In this document: positions 45,340 through 57,799 of the stretch, piece after piece
How the letters are laid out: the number at the start of each line of letters is the position of its first letter
Numbering within the stretch: position 1 is the stretch's first letter
Source of the DNA: Platynereis dumerilii
Lineage: Eukaryota > Annelida > Polychaeta > Phyllodocida > Nereididae
Length of the DNA stretch: 64,000 nt
Assembly: GCA_026936325.1 (NCBI GenBank)
Contig: JAPTHN010000001.1
Span: 8,327,265 to 8,391,264 of the forward strand
Direction of reading: 5' to 3'
Notes under the pieces: generated by a model
Seen by the model: the letters and a program-made list of their open reading frames with translations, nothing else
Databases searched by the model: none
What the model was told of the DNA's origin: nothing
Made by a program: the position numbers and the translations under genes

Positions 45340-46474
45340 ATATCAGACAAAGAACTCTTAGTCAGAAATATGAAGCAAGTTTTCCGATGAAAATTGTCTG
45401 AGATAGGCAGAGATCCATTAACTTTAATGCAAATCCGACTTTCGAGGTTTACTGTTTGCATTTAATAGCCACAGAAGATTAAGACAATTACTTGCAGTTC
45501 ATGAAGGCAATTCCAACTTGGAAGTTAAAAGGTAATAAAGTGCAGCCAAAGACCACATTTATTGGATTGCGAAATGGAAAGTTTGGCGTTTGCAATCGAA
45601 CCAGCAAATTTAATTTTTGATGGTGAAAATTTTAAAAAAATTATATGCATGTAGGGTTGAGATTTTTTTTTGGGGGGGAGCGGGTCAAAAGATGTTTGTC
45701 GTGGGGGGGGGGCGAAAAAAATTAGGATTTGATGCATGTAGGGTGGGTAAAAAATTCGCATTTAATGCATGTAGGGTCTCCAAAAATATCGAAGTTGACG
45801 CATGGAGGGGTCGAACTTAATTCACTTTAGATGCATGGGGGGGGGGGGTTCAAAAATGTAACCTGACCACCCCCCCCCCCCCCCCGCCAGATTTTTAAAT
45901 GGAATAGCCCTAAACAAGAAATTGGTAAACTTCAAGAAATATTTACTTAATCATATTAGGAAGTTTTCTTGTAGCCGTGTATCCATATAGTTTAGTGTAA
46001 AATTTTGTGTTAGAGCTCCCGTTTTGTCAGAGCCATTGGATTTTGATGGTTATCAGTAACTGTTGTATCCAGTGTTTCATATTGAGATAACTCCAAGAAA
46101 CTGGCCTGCCTTGGGTAGGCCTCCTGGGCCAAAGCAGTCAGTTCTGGCTAATACTGAGACAACTAATTCTATTAGTGGATTAGACTATGCCTAAAATTCC
46201 CAGTCTTCTCATCTAATTTTCATATGATAATCACCAAAATGAATGTGCAGCTACTTCCACTAAAAGGATGTTGAGGTACCTGGCAGATCACACCTGTTTC
46301 CATGCATAATTTTAAAGCTCTTTCAAAGCCCATTAATGAAAATTAATTCTTTTTTCCATATCACCTATGCCACATTTTGCGGCATGAAATGGATTATTTT
46401 TAAAATCCTGAAATTTAGCACATAATGTAAACAACACCTGGTTCTGGTCACTCTGGGAAAGTCTTTTTCAGGGG

Positions 46475-46540
46475 ATATGAAGTAAGACACTGCACCATCT
46501 CCATTTTGAACCCCGGGTTCTTGTATTATTGTCAAAACCA
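46475..46540. repeat. short dispersed repeat, copy 2
   Basis: Matches 41865-41945 (accatctccattttgaaccc...gggttcttgtat). Confidence 0.7.
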
Positions 46541-48686
46541 AAATGCCAACCTCAGATAGCTTTGGATTTTCGAAAATTTTGGTTTGAATATTGAAGTTGT
46601 CAAGGTTTTTGGGCAATGATGGATCCATAATTTAACCATTTTTCCATGCAACATATTGAAGAACAAGTTTGGTCACAATTGACCTGGTGTCTGCCACTCT
46701 CTTTCTCGGGTATACATGGGATTATGTGCAAGGCTGGGTTTGTTTAAGAGAATGTCCGACCTGGCATGTGACTCTCATCAAAGCTGAAGTGGTAGATTTG
46801 AGGTTATCTTTGCAAGTTGCCATGACACTTCCACAATTTTTCAATGAATTTAGAATTTTTCGAATTTCTTGATTCACGTTTTAAATGTTGTATTGCTGTA
46901 TTACTTCTGGATGGTAATGGCACTTTATGTGAAGGCCTATGGTTGAAAGCTATAATGGATAGCAACTTGCCTCTATATGGTTGAGTGGAATTAGTATGAT
47001 CAACCAGGGGCGATTTCTATGCCTGGGAATTCTTTATTGAAATAGTCCCACTACTGTGTTGTGGCATTATCATATTATTTAACTCATCTGCAAAATACAA
47101 TGCAAATTACAATGATTATATATTTCAAGCTACGATGTATATATTCTTATATTGGAGTTGATTTAAGAATTGGCACTCAAATTCGAGAGCTTGTGTTGTT
47201 GAGGGTTTCATTTGATCCCTGGTTGTCAGATTAAAAGGATATGTTATCACTCAATTTATTACTTAGAATTTCTGTTCACCTCACTCTGCATGTAAATTAG
47301 ATATTGTTGAAGTTTATAAGGTTTAAAGTGAAATGATACAATTGCTTTTTCCTTTTATTCATGATCAAGTTGGTTGGAATGTGGGCGTGTCATAAGGACT
47401 ATACTATAGGCCTATATCATGCTATATGCAAAATAGTACACAGTTAAGGGGAGTTGTAGGGAGAGAAGGGCACTTTTCTGTAATTTTTGGAATATTGGCC
47501 CATGTTTGGTATCAAAAGATAGGTTTTGGCCCAATTGGATAATTTCAGACTATTTTGCATTTTTGCCATAATGATTGCCATAGCAACAATTTTATACGCC
47601 GGAAAAGTACCGATTTTCATTGTTGAAAGAATGTGAAATTTCTGAAATTACATTTGTGAATTAATAAAAGATTGGAAGTGTATTATTGCCAATGTTGACG
47701 TTTTCTTTTTGAAGTTGCCTTGTCGAATATTGTGTGGGTACACAAGATATATTTTTGGAGGGACATTGAAAACACATTTTTCGAACACAGAATGTTCATT
47801 ATTTAGAATTTCGTACGAAATCATCAGCCGGAATCTAAAACTGAAGATGGCGAATTGTTGACACAATAAAGCTGTTTTATTTCAAAATTCAAATACAATT
47901 ACTGCACCTTTTCTTATCAACAAGGTTCTGAAAAAACAGACTTGGGCGCCAGAACCACAAAGTTGATCCCTGCCCTCGTGTTCCATCCTCAGTGTACCGA
48001 GCACCTTTCTGTGTGTATGTGTGCATCTTTGGTTTTAATTATAGACTGATATTATTTTAAAACATTAAATTAATGTCTTTTGAGGTCTGTTAATTCCCCA
48101 GCCATAGTTTTACATGCTTTGCATGGTATTTTTTTAGTTTATGATCTGCATTACTATATTTGCTAATATATATTTGCATAAAAATGTCTTTTTTATGTAA
48201 GGTTCTTATCCATCAGTAACCGAATATAAATTTTTTAAGGCATTAAGTCTTTGCTAATTTTCCAGAAATATCACAATGGAAGCTGTTGTTACATTTGACA
48301 TTTAAAGTTTCTAGTAAAATTTAAGGTCATTGTTTATGACATGTATCGTTAATGATATATTTTACATCATATATTTTTCCAATCAATATTTCATATAATG
48401 TCTAATCATACAATACTCTAGATTTCTACCCTCAAAGTATTCAATTCTGTGAGTTTTGATATTCTCTTGACTTAAATGGGAAATTTCAAGTAATTTGATA
48501 CATATTCCATCTAACTAGGTAAAAAACATAGGGTATTTGACAACAAACCTTCAGCAGTGTTGATATTATTATTATTATAGGTTATTTTCCAAGGTTACTT
48601 ATCACGCTTATGACAGACACATGATATGAATCAGAAGCCTTTATTTTACTACAGTGTGCCTAACGTTTAAATTACTTCTGTTTCAG
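46541..48686. other. intron of the long transcript, few features
   Basis: No repeat ends or coding signatures beyond the X-box-like site at 47574-47587. Confidence 0.4.
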
Positions 48687-48795
48687 CTTCTAACTGAAGG
48701 GAAGCACATCTAGGAGTGGAACTGGATGAGCTCATCTTCTAAAGAAGTTCTGGAAAGGTCTCAGGAATCATCCCTCGAAAAACTCTTCTCCAACC

Positions 48796-49346
48796 ATGTT
48801 GGTGATGCTCGTGAGCCAGGAGAGTGAAAAGGTGGGTCTATTAGTTTTGTTTGTGTGTATTTCGACGCAAGCATTTGTAAACTCAGCAACATTAAAAAAT
48901 CAGACTTTTTAAAAGCATTTAAATCTTTTGAAATACTAAATTTAACTTAATATAACCAGATTTGTGTATAAGCTACTCAACTCAAGATTTTGCCCATTTG
49001 AAGATGATTCATGCATTTTTCAAAGAGCCAGACATGAGTGTATAATATCAGCCAAGAAGTTTAAATCCATGTTTAAATCTGTGTATGAAACCAATGCAAT
49101 GAAAACTGTATACTATTATGCTTATGTACTTGTGAAAACTAACACGGTGATTGCTTGTATTTTCAGGAAGCCAAAGGCTCAACAGCAAATATAATTTTGA
49201 AGAACTGTGGTTCATCTCAAAGTCCATTGGACACAGTATCATTTACCATTTGGAGAAATGCCATAATTGTGACAGAGGATAACTTTATCTTGATCTCTCA
49301 CACATTAATGCTCGTTACATTTCAAAGAACACCTCCTCGTTTATAG
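48796..49346 (+). CDS. possible spliced small ORF, 71 residues (last two exons)
   Basis: Joining 48796-48831 to 49167-49346 gives a frame starting MLVMLVSQESEKEAKGS and ending TFQRTPPRL. The 59 codons of the last exon stay open from the acceptor. No domain recognised; a chance frame is possible. Confidence 0.25.
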
Positions 49347-49647
49347 ACTATTACACTGCATCTTTCGTGGACTATTACATCAACAAATGTGCATGTCAGG
49401 ATGGTTACATTGAAATAGGAGCAGCATTATTTCATTCAAAGATTGTATTTATATATTTTGTGTTTTTACAAAAGTTGTATTTAGATATGAAAATATGTGT
49501 TTCATTTGTTTTTTAATTTCGTGTTTTTGTGCTGTCATGGTGTTTATATTTTGATATCTAAATGCTATTTCACTTATTATTTCTTACATATATATTAGTT
49601 TTTATCTTGCCCTTGCATTTTCAAAATTTTATAAATAGATATTGATG

Positions 49648-49653
49648 AATAAA
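49648..49653 (+). terminator. polyadenylation signal of the long transcript
   Basis: AATAAA about 480 bases into the last exon, followed by an A-rich stretch and then T-rich sequence. Confidence 0.55.
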
Positions 49654-49772
49654 AAAATGTCAAATGCAATTCTATTTTCTTTCTATATGCGCAAAAAAAA
49701 TGAAAGATAAAATTTGTCAGTTAACCAGAAATTCATTTTTTTGTAAGTAACACCAATGGTGAGGTGAAATAT

Positions 49773-51340
49773 CCTACACGGAAATTTGAAAATCTTTTCA
49801 TGGTTATCCAGCAAAGCAGTACCCCCAATACAAAGGGAATGATGAAAAAATTGGTTACTTGAAAAACCAGGTTTGGTTTAAAATACGCTTCATGGTGGAA
49901 TACTATAAATCCAGTTATGGATATTTGTTAAACCCAAAAAGGGTGAATAACCACTTCACATGGTTCCTTTAAAAACCAAAGATGGATATGTACAAAACCA
50001 ACTAATAAAATATTTGGTTCAATAGTAAACCTCTAGGGCCGTTTTCACCAACATAGTTTTAACAGTTAGCTCTGGTATTAACTTCTTTAAACCTGGTTTA
50101 ACTAAGTCCCTTTCACCAACTGTGCTTTAGTCTTTAGACTAGTCAAGGATCACTGACTCTCAAACATTTTTTACAAACTTACAGATCAGTGATCTCAAAC
50201 TGTTATGGTGTCAATTTGAAGGGTTGACCAGATAATACTTGGAAAGGAGAGGGGAGGGAGGCTCTGGACTTTCAATGAAACAAAGGTTTGTTCAACACAT
50301 GACATTGAAACAAAAAGTTTGTTCAGCACATCAAAATAGGAAAAAGAGCTTGTTTCACCTTTAGCTTGGGCCTACCATAATGTTAAATTGCACAAGGTAC
50401 ACCAATGTTGTTGAGGATGTCCAATACAATGATATTGGGCTTCAGTAAGACAAAAACAATTTAAAAACAATTTAACATATTACAGAACTTTGATGCTTGT
50501 GTGAAAGAATATTATACTCTGAGAATCAGCCATTACAAGATATTTTGAAAACTATGAAAAATTTCATAGTAACATTATAAAATATTCAAAATAGGCCTAT
50601 TGAAGTGAAAATAGTCAATTTGTCTCAAATTATATCTAAGTAGATACATGTAGATAGGTTTGTTGGTTGGTGAGTTGGTACATGTTGGTTGGTTGATAGA
50701 AAGGGGGATGTGTCAGAACTCTTTCTTTTTTTTTGCCAAAACTGGGCAAGCAGTTATCATCATTTATTATTATATATATATTTAAAAATATCCCAGTCAA
50801 CCACCCCTCCCCTTCTATATCGGCATATCCTTTGGCTGCGTTTGAGAAATTGAGACATTGTGTTTGTAGCAGTTGAGCTGTTCACATATTATGTGTTACT
50901 TTCATTGAACTGAAATTCCTTGATCCTGCTCCGCTTGAGTGATTGGCTTAGCCAGACCAGGTCTTAGCTAACACCTGGCTTAACTCTTAGTACCATGTTG
51001 GTGAAAACGGGCCCTAGTGGTTAATCAAAACGCCAGAAAAAGTTTGTTAAAAATCCAATAAAGTTTTATGCAAATCCAGTAATGATAGTGTTAACAACCA
51101 CAGATAGTTGTTTAACAATCCTTCACGGGTTTGTTAATAAACCACTTTTGGTTCACACTGCAAGTATATGAAAATCAAAATTGGTTATATATCATTCCAA
51201 AGTGGATTTTAAGATGGTGGTTTTTTAAACATCCACATCAAGAGGGTTTTTAAAAAAACCAGAAGTGGTTTTATACTGGTGACAAGCCAAAAAACCACAT
51301 ATGGTTGTTTGTGTAACCTTTTTTTCTGAGTGTGTAGGTT
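49773..51340. mobile_element. element iterating AAACCA/TGGTTT, split by a nested element
   Basis: The outer ends CCTACAC...GTGTAGG are short inverted repeats. Some 20 copies of AAACCA, AATCCA or TGGTTT words, often as facing pairs about 4-6 bases apart, lie on both sides of the nested element (49785-50030 and 51018-51310). A related partial copy is at 26357-26575. Non-coding. Confidence 0.6.
50037..51013. mobile_element. 977-bp element with GGCCGTTTTCACCAACAT ends
   Basis: The left end GGCCGTTTTCACCAACATAG and the complement of the right end (GGCCCGTTTTCACCAACATG) are inverted repeats. CTAG lies on both sides (50033-50036 and 51014-51017), so the target duplication is CTAG or TA. Subterminal words cctggtttaactaag and cttagctaacacctgg pair inversely. 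No long frame. Confidence 0.8.
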
Positions 51341-53554
51341 ATATAATGAAAAAATCTTGCCTGATGGGTGGGGTAAGAAGGCCTTTTTTAATTTTTTCAA
51401 AAAGGGCCGTAACTCCTTTATTAAAATTGGTCAACATTTGTTTCACTAGTTATAAGTATAGTCAAGAGATCCCTTCCTGACAGCACAAGCATTCAAATAA
51501 TCAACCACAAAAAGTAGGTCAAATTGCATCTCGAAGTTAAGGGGGGTGGGGGCTGTATGCCCCACGCTACTCTACCACTTATTTAGACAATAAAGCCATT
51601 TCAAAGTTCTGAGGTAGGCCTAAATAAAATTAATGTGAACCAAAATCTAGCAAAATGCAAAGCATCTACTGTCCATTTACGACATTTATTGCCAATGAAA
51701 ACAAGGATGGATGACTGAGGCTTTATGTCGCATATTTATGCACCTGTTAGTCTCCTTGGGACAGGAGAAAGTTACAAGGTAGAAGTAAATAAATAGGTCT
51801 ACTGATATTAAATCAGTTGCTTCACTAAAGAGGGTCAGCTCTTCAGCCTGGCCGCCAAGGCAAATTTTTAACCAAATGAGAGTGACTTTTGAAATCTAGG
51901 GCTCCTATAACTCTTCCCTTATCCGTACAATTTCCTTTAAATGTTGCAGTAATGAAGGTAAAAGTACAACTTCACGGTCTAAATTTGAAGGCTGGGAAGT
52001 AAAAAATGATCCCAATAATATTTGCTATTGAAATCATTAAGCTAGCTGTGTTGATCAAAGACATAGCCATAGGTAGTACGTTTTCGAACAACCAGATTTT
52101 TGCCCGAACATAGCAGAGAGAACTTTTTCAGGGTCATTGCAGCAGATTGCAACATACCTGTATCCGATGTAATCACCATAACTGTAAACTTTACCCTTGC
52201 AAAGAAGTAATTATGATGCCACACGTTCCTTGAACAGAACATTTTCTTTATATGGAGGGGGACTTATTGTCAGGTGCAGCAAATATGATTAAATTAGCCC
52301 AGGGCAAGCTTCAGTTAGCAGGCACAAAGAGTTGGATTCTTCAGTTAGCAGGCACAAAGAGTTGGATTCTTCTAGGGCAGCTTAAAAGGTGTAGAAACAC
52401 ATTTTGTAACATTAATCTTTTGCATGAGAAACATATTTGGTACAGCAAGAATAATAGGCCTGCACCTTTTTGGTATATTTTAAAGGACTTATATGTATAT
52501 GTACAATTTTCGGAGTCATGAATGAGACTATACTCTCATTTTGGCGAGATCAACCTTATTTTTGCAATTGTACACCAATCCCAAACTCTTGGATATATCA
52601 AGCTGTGTTGATTACACGAAAGAAAATTTCCTTTGCTTTAAATGTATGCATGTGTCTGACAATAATCAATAAAGCCATCATTACTAATAGCTCTAACACT
52701 CATTCGATGGATTCTGTGAATGTACCTGTACTGCCTCTGGGAATATATCTTGACTTTGTACTCACCTTTTTTTCTACATTATGCTGTAGGCCTAATAAAG
52801 AAAGATATTATTAAGCCATGCTAGACCCTTTTCCGAGATATCTTTATGATACATATTTTTATTGGTGTAATCTCAGTGGTTCTACTTGTGAGCCATAAAA
52901 ATGAAGATTTGATTAAATCAAAAACTATAGTTTACAGACTAGATAGAGAGCTCTGACATTTATTTCAAGAAAAATACTAATGAAAAGGTTCAGAACTTCC
53001 TTAAAAAGACACTTAATACTTAATCAAACAATCCTTCTCACGTTCTATGTATCATACCATGAGTTAGCTGAATGAATTTATGTCTACAGTGTGTATGTGT
53101 CCGTACAAATAGATTGTCACCGCATCAACCAAGCTGATTCTCACTAGCAAATGCAGTTTGACAGTGAACATGGAAGGTGGCAGGTGTGTATGACAGGAAA
53201 CAAATAAGTGAGTTTACCTGCAGCACGACTTGCTTGTTCTTTTCAGAACTGTCAGAAACAATATCACAAGTTCTCTTAAGCATGTTTTTTTTCACCTTCA
53301 TCCATGAATACGGTTGATCCTTGAGACGAAAGTGAAATCTATATCACAATATAGGCAAGAAAAAAGGAAAATCAATGTATGCCATTTAATTTAATAATAT
53401 GATGATAAAGGTATTGCCTTCCTTTTTACATTAATTGTTCTTCAATTAGCTCAACATTTTCTCAAATTATCTGAAATCTATAAAATAATTGAAAAAAATT
53501 GTCATTTGACCTGCAAGCTTATATATATATTATGCTTTTGTGGTAACAGTATTA
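51341..53554. other. intergenic DNA, no gene supported
   Basis: Contains a 30-bp tandem duplication at 52309-52368 (cttcagttagcaggcacaaa plus ten bases, twice, exact). Frames of 89 and 114 codons at 52252-52814 have no domains. Confidence 0.45.
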
Positions 53555-56500
53555 TAGCGGGGAGGGAATCCGTTAGAATCGTGCACTTGGTGACAAGTTT
53601 TTGCAATTTGGCATGGTGTTTTATATGACTAAAGAGTTTACAAAAACCACCGCATACAAAGTGGGAGTCCCCCCTGGTGGCCAGTATGCACAAAATCCAA
53701 CATGGCCGCCGTGAAAAACAAAAAACGCCATATCTTTGTCACTGTTTGTTCTTTATTCAAGTGCAATACCTGCTTTCATATGTTTTTGATGATGCCAAAT
53801 CTGTTTCTGAGTTAATTTGGTTGTAAAATGTGATTTTAGGGGTCTCTGATACAGCTCTAGGTGATTTTTTGGCAATTTTTGAGTTTTTTTCTGTTAAAGC
53901 TTCAACACATTTTTTGTTAAATTTTTGAATAAGAAATTTAATCCAATTTGGAAGGCAAGGTCCTACCTACAACCTGTCTTGGTTAAATGGTGTCTTATCT
54001 TCTTAAATAACTCAATAAAATGACAAACTGCTGCAACATTTTTTGAGTTAATGTAAGTTTTCATGCAGATGATCATTGCATACTGTCAAACAATGATAAT
54101 TGAAATATTGTAGTATGACTCAGACAAAGACCTTAACTCTTCTTAGATAAATAAACCATTATTAAACTTATTAAAATTGCAACTATTGCATTATATTAGA
54201 CTAAATGTTGTACATCTGAAATCAATATTCCTCCGAGTCGAAATGCCAAAACTATTGGAACTGGCACTGCTGCACTTGCTCTTGCATCAACATGCTACTG
54301 TATATCTACCATGAAGTTACAGAGAAAATGCTTGTGCCACATCTGACAAGTCAATCCAGGGATCTGCTTTCTCGATTTGGCAAATGTCCAGGAATAGTCA
54401 TTGCTGAGTGACTGCTTTCAGATGAATATTGCAAAAAAGAGTGTCTACTTCAAATGCAACAAGAAAGAGTCAACTTATAAAAACTTGCCTTCTTACCTCA
54501 TTAAGGGAGACTGTATCCCACTTTGCTGTTCGTAAGTACAACTCCAACTTACTTGTATGCACTGAGGTACAATTTAGTCACATGCTGAATCTCGGATTAA
54601 TCCTAAAACATGTCAAAATGACTTCAGGAAAGCCCTTCAAGCATACCATGTTGTACAATCCGCAACTATCATGACATGAAATAATGCAAGCACTGTGACA
54701 TATTGAGATCTTAGACTTAGATATCTAAGGTTTGCCATGCCAAACATAATAAACAGTTTAATTAGGCCAAATTATTGAAGAAGTATTGGTAGTACCATGA
54801 CACTGTCATTCAAAGGGCTGAGGAGGGCCTTTGCATGGCCTTGCTAAACAACAATATGATGTAAGTGCATCATTATGAGTGTCAACCTCTTCTTGCTCAC
54901 AGGGTGATAAAACACTTATATTCACCTTACTTGATTGGTGCTCAGGACAGAAAAAGCTCGGCCACTACTGTTGATAACAATGCAGAATCAGATTTATTCT
55001 GGCTCTTGGCTCACAAAATTCTTGTGGCTGTCCTCAAGATCTTCAGCTACGATTGAACTATGTTAGTGGTGAGGAAACTAAAGGAAGACTTTGATTTGCT
55101 GACATTATCCTCACTTGGTACATGTCCTGGACTTGAGTCTTTGTAGGTATCCCAATGAACCACAATACATTTACTCAGGATGTGCTGTTTAACACCAAAC
55201 TCCACATGTAAGCCGTTTTGTAAGGTAATAACTTCCTTTGTCTATACTTAATACCTATTTATGCCAAGGTTTCACAAAGTAAACAACTTCTGCCATATGT
55301 GACAGTGCCACAGTAGTCTTTTTCCTGCAGGTTAGCAACCAGCATCAGGCATTCCTGGAGGACAAAGCAGTGCAGTGGATTTAGTCCCATACCAACATTT
55401 ACCATGTACTGATTAGGATGGACCCCTGAAGAACTCATCAATGTCAGCTACTTTCCTGAAACCAATCAATTGCCCCGAGGACTTCAGGCATTGACTGCTC
55501 AATCATATACTTCTCTTCCTGTCGTTCATAAAGACCCTTTGCTCTTCTATCCTCTTTACAAACTTGATACAATGCTCGACACTAGACAAGGGCCATGAGG
55601 AAGAACTTCTTCTTACAATGCTAGACAACAAACACATCTTCCATGAAGGGCTGATGGACTGAGGGGTGCATATTTGGAAGTTGGTGCTATATCACACACA
55701 AGGACAGGCATCCACCCTGCATAGTTTGTGTCCCCAAACAAAAATCAAGGAGAGAGTCCATTGCACGATTCTAGGAAGGTAAGCCACTTGCTGGATGGCT
55801 GGCCACTGGCTGTGATGAGAAGTTAATATCCTACCATAGACAAGTGAGAGATTGGTGGGCTATCAAGTGCAACTCAGACAACGCCAAGAGGTTTTTGAAA
55901 GAGCGAGAGAAATAATTTTATATGCCATAATCCACAATTATAAAAAAAAATCAATGGTAGGACAACCTTCTAATTAACATAGTTGAGGAGAGGCACCCCA
56001 TCACTATATTTGCTCTAGGGATATGGGTCAATTGTGTGTGTTTTTAAATGAAATATGTGGTAAGAACAGCTTTCCCCTTTCTGTGGTCTTGGGATACCTA
56101 TCTCAATATTATTAGAGAAGCAAATTGTCAAACCATTGTTCTTTATCTCCTCGATGTTGCTTGGAAACATCACTGACATTACTTCTTATGTGCATAACAT
56201 GGACTGTACAATTTCATGACTTTGACCAGTTAAGATTTACAAACTGCATGGCATTCTTCACTGCAAGTATCTCACAAAATGAAGGAAAACTGTACAACTG
56301 CCCTTTGACAGACATCATCTGACTGATTAGGAAAAAATGAGCCAAAATATGTAATGCACCTCTTGGAACATTACTTGGTTAGAAACAAGGACTCATTTGA
56401 CACGGTAAATGGAACATGAATGCTTTCATAAGGGTTTGAAGAGCATACTGGCTTCTCTTTACCATTTAAACCCAGTTATTCACCGCCACAAGTCACAAAA

Positions 56501-57433
56501 GACAATTTTTTTTTACAAGTTTGACTGAGTCATCTGCCATGTAAATGATCAGAGAAGAGGTGGTTCTTCAACTTCCAGTTTTTTGAGTGAAGTCTGTATA
56601 TATATTGTCCCACATAGAATTGACTCGGGACACACTGGTATTGATATAAATTAACAATTCTCAATTATAATTGTTCTGATTGACCAGTAGTTCTGAGTAA
56701 TATCAATATCCCATAGATGTAATTTGGTTCACCCTTAAGATTCACGCTTGAAAATTTAAAGGTATATGTTATCAAAAATTAACTGGTGTATAAGAGAGCC
56801 AAGAGTTATATATGACTTGGTGCATATAATTCACACAGTAACATGTTCATAAAATAAAGGTACATTAATAATTTTTAAGCCTCTGATGTACATAATAGGT
56901 TGTTAATTGGCATGCATGTAACTTTTGGGCACACTTAATGGGACGGTATCCAATTTACCAGGAGCTACACAATTATAGCATCTGTTCATCCCATAACTTT
57001 CCATGACAATAACGAGTGATGGCAGTATGTTTTTAAGTCAAATGCCTGTCAGATATTTGTGACAAATCCCAAAAAACTAAATACCAAGAGACGTCTATTT
57101 CACTTCTTATTGCAGCCATGCACATAGACTTTGACACTGAAATTCACATTTGAGCTACAAAATAACAGCAAAAACACATTTTCCTTCATTAAAATAGTGG
57201 AAAATGAGGTATTGCACATTAATATTGAACAAATAGTGACCGAGATATGGCGTTTTTCACGTTTTGCGGTGGCCATTTTGGATTTTGTGCATACCAACCA
57301 CCAGGGGGGTGTCCTACTTTGTATGCGGTGATTTTTGAAACCTCTTTGGTCATATAAACCCCCATGCCAAATTTCAAAAACTTGTCACCAAGTGCACAAT
57401 TCATGGAGATTCGGACGGATTCCCTCCCCGCTA
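53555..57433. mobile_element. 3.9-kb PIF/Harbinger-like DNA transposon, decayed
   Basis: Terminal inverted repeats of about 270 bp (TAGCGGGGAGGGAATCCGT outward), roughly 80 percent identical. TTA on both sides (53552-53554 and 57434-57436) fits the TWA target of PIF/Harbinger. The interior is large enough for coding genes and shows a decayed minus-strand frame. The superfamily call rests on the target duplication only. Confidence 0.7.
54250..56300 (-). pseudogene. decayed transposon-encoded gene
   Basis: The minus strand of the 3.9-kb element has a run of broken but coding-like frames. The clearest is 55660-55445, with words such as FMEDVFVV, CKEDRRAKGLYER and PEVLGAIDWF, followed by 55441-55259 (MSSSGVHPNQYM...). 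The pattern reminds me of a family of hypothetical proteins common in marine invertebrate genomes, but I cannot name it and cannot confirm it. It is not a working gene. Confidence 0.4.
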
Positions 57434-57436
57434 TTA

Positions 57437-57799
57437 ACGTACATCTGCCGTTTCACAGGAAATGATTAGAACATGCAATCTTCTCATGTATTTATGAATA
57501 TATGTATATAATGGTATCCATGTGTACAGTTGGCAATAAACTAGAAATAAATTGAAAAATAATTGATATTGATTTATTATCACAAAAATCTTACACAAAA
57601 CATTTTGCAAACTTTTTGATCTGACATCAGAAAATCATTCCAGGTGATTGGTCCAGTTGCTCGATTGATCAAAGTGTGTCACTTTTTTCAGTTTTCTTGA
57701 AGCACATGATGTTTGCTTAAAAAATGATGTCATAATTTGGACCATAATATAAGGCTTACTTTGAATCATGCCTTGACCAAAATCATTGTCTGTCATAAA
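57437..57799. other. AT-rich DNA, no gene
   Basis: Only short frames; a possible LINE-like tail (ggcaataaactagaaataaa) near 57531. Confidence 0.4.

Larger units (their letters stand above)
43752..45910. mobile_element. 2.16-kb PIF/Harbinger-like element iterating GATGCATGTAGGG
   Basis: Terminal inverted repeats GGGCTATTCCATTTAAAA, then MTCTGG, with TAA on both sides (43749-43751 and 45911-45913). Near each end the motif GATGCATGKAGGGG recurs: three copies on the left (43851, 43885, 43908) and about five on the right (45643-45840). Long G and C runs sit inside both ends. The interior holds a minisatellite, a LINE-tail fragment and a nested MITE, and no long gene. The empty site is preserved at 32170. 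Confidence 0.88.
27166..49675 (+). ncRNA. multi-exon transcript unit, probable lncRNA or small-ORF gene
   Basis: A chain of exons with good GT-AG signals in one orientation. Exon 1 ends 27388 (AAG|GTATGT). Then 31218-31332, 31833-31912, 33275-33434, 34222-34344, 37671-37772, 42073-42196, 48687-48831 and a last exon from 49167 with AATAAA at 49648-49653. Acceptors are pyrimidine-rich (for example tctttttcttgcag), and donors include GTATGT, GTGAGT and GTAAGG. No reading frame continues through all exons, and none shows a known domain; only short spliced frames exist. Exons are mostly 80-160 nt and introns hold many transposons. It starts at the CpG-rich promoter at 27.1 kb; a second promoter at 36.0 kb could feed exons from 37671 on. 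Exon chaining is my inference from splice motifs, so individual exons may be wrong or there may be two genes. Confidence 0.5.

Noticed and set aside
52252-52814. Two overlapping frames of 89 and 114 codons
   Set aside because: The first contains an exact 30-bp tandem duplication, and neither has domains or splice context.
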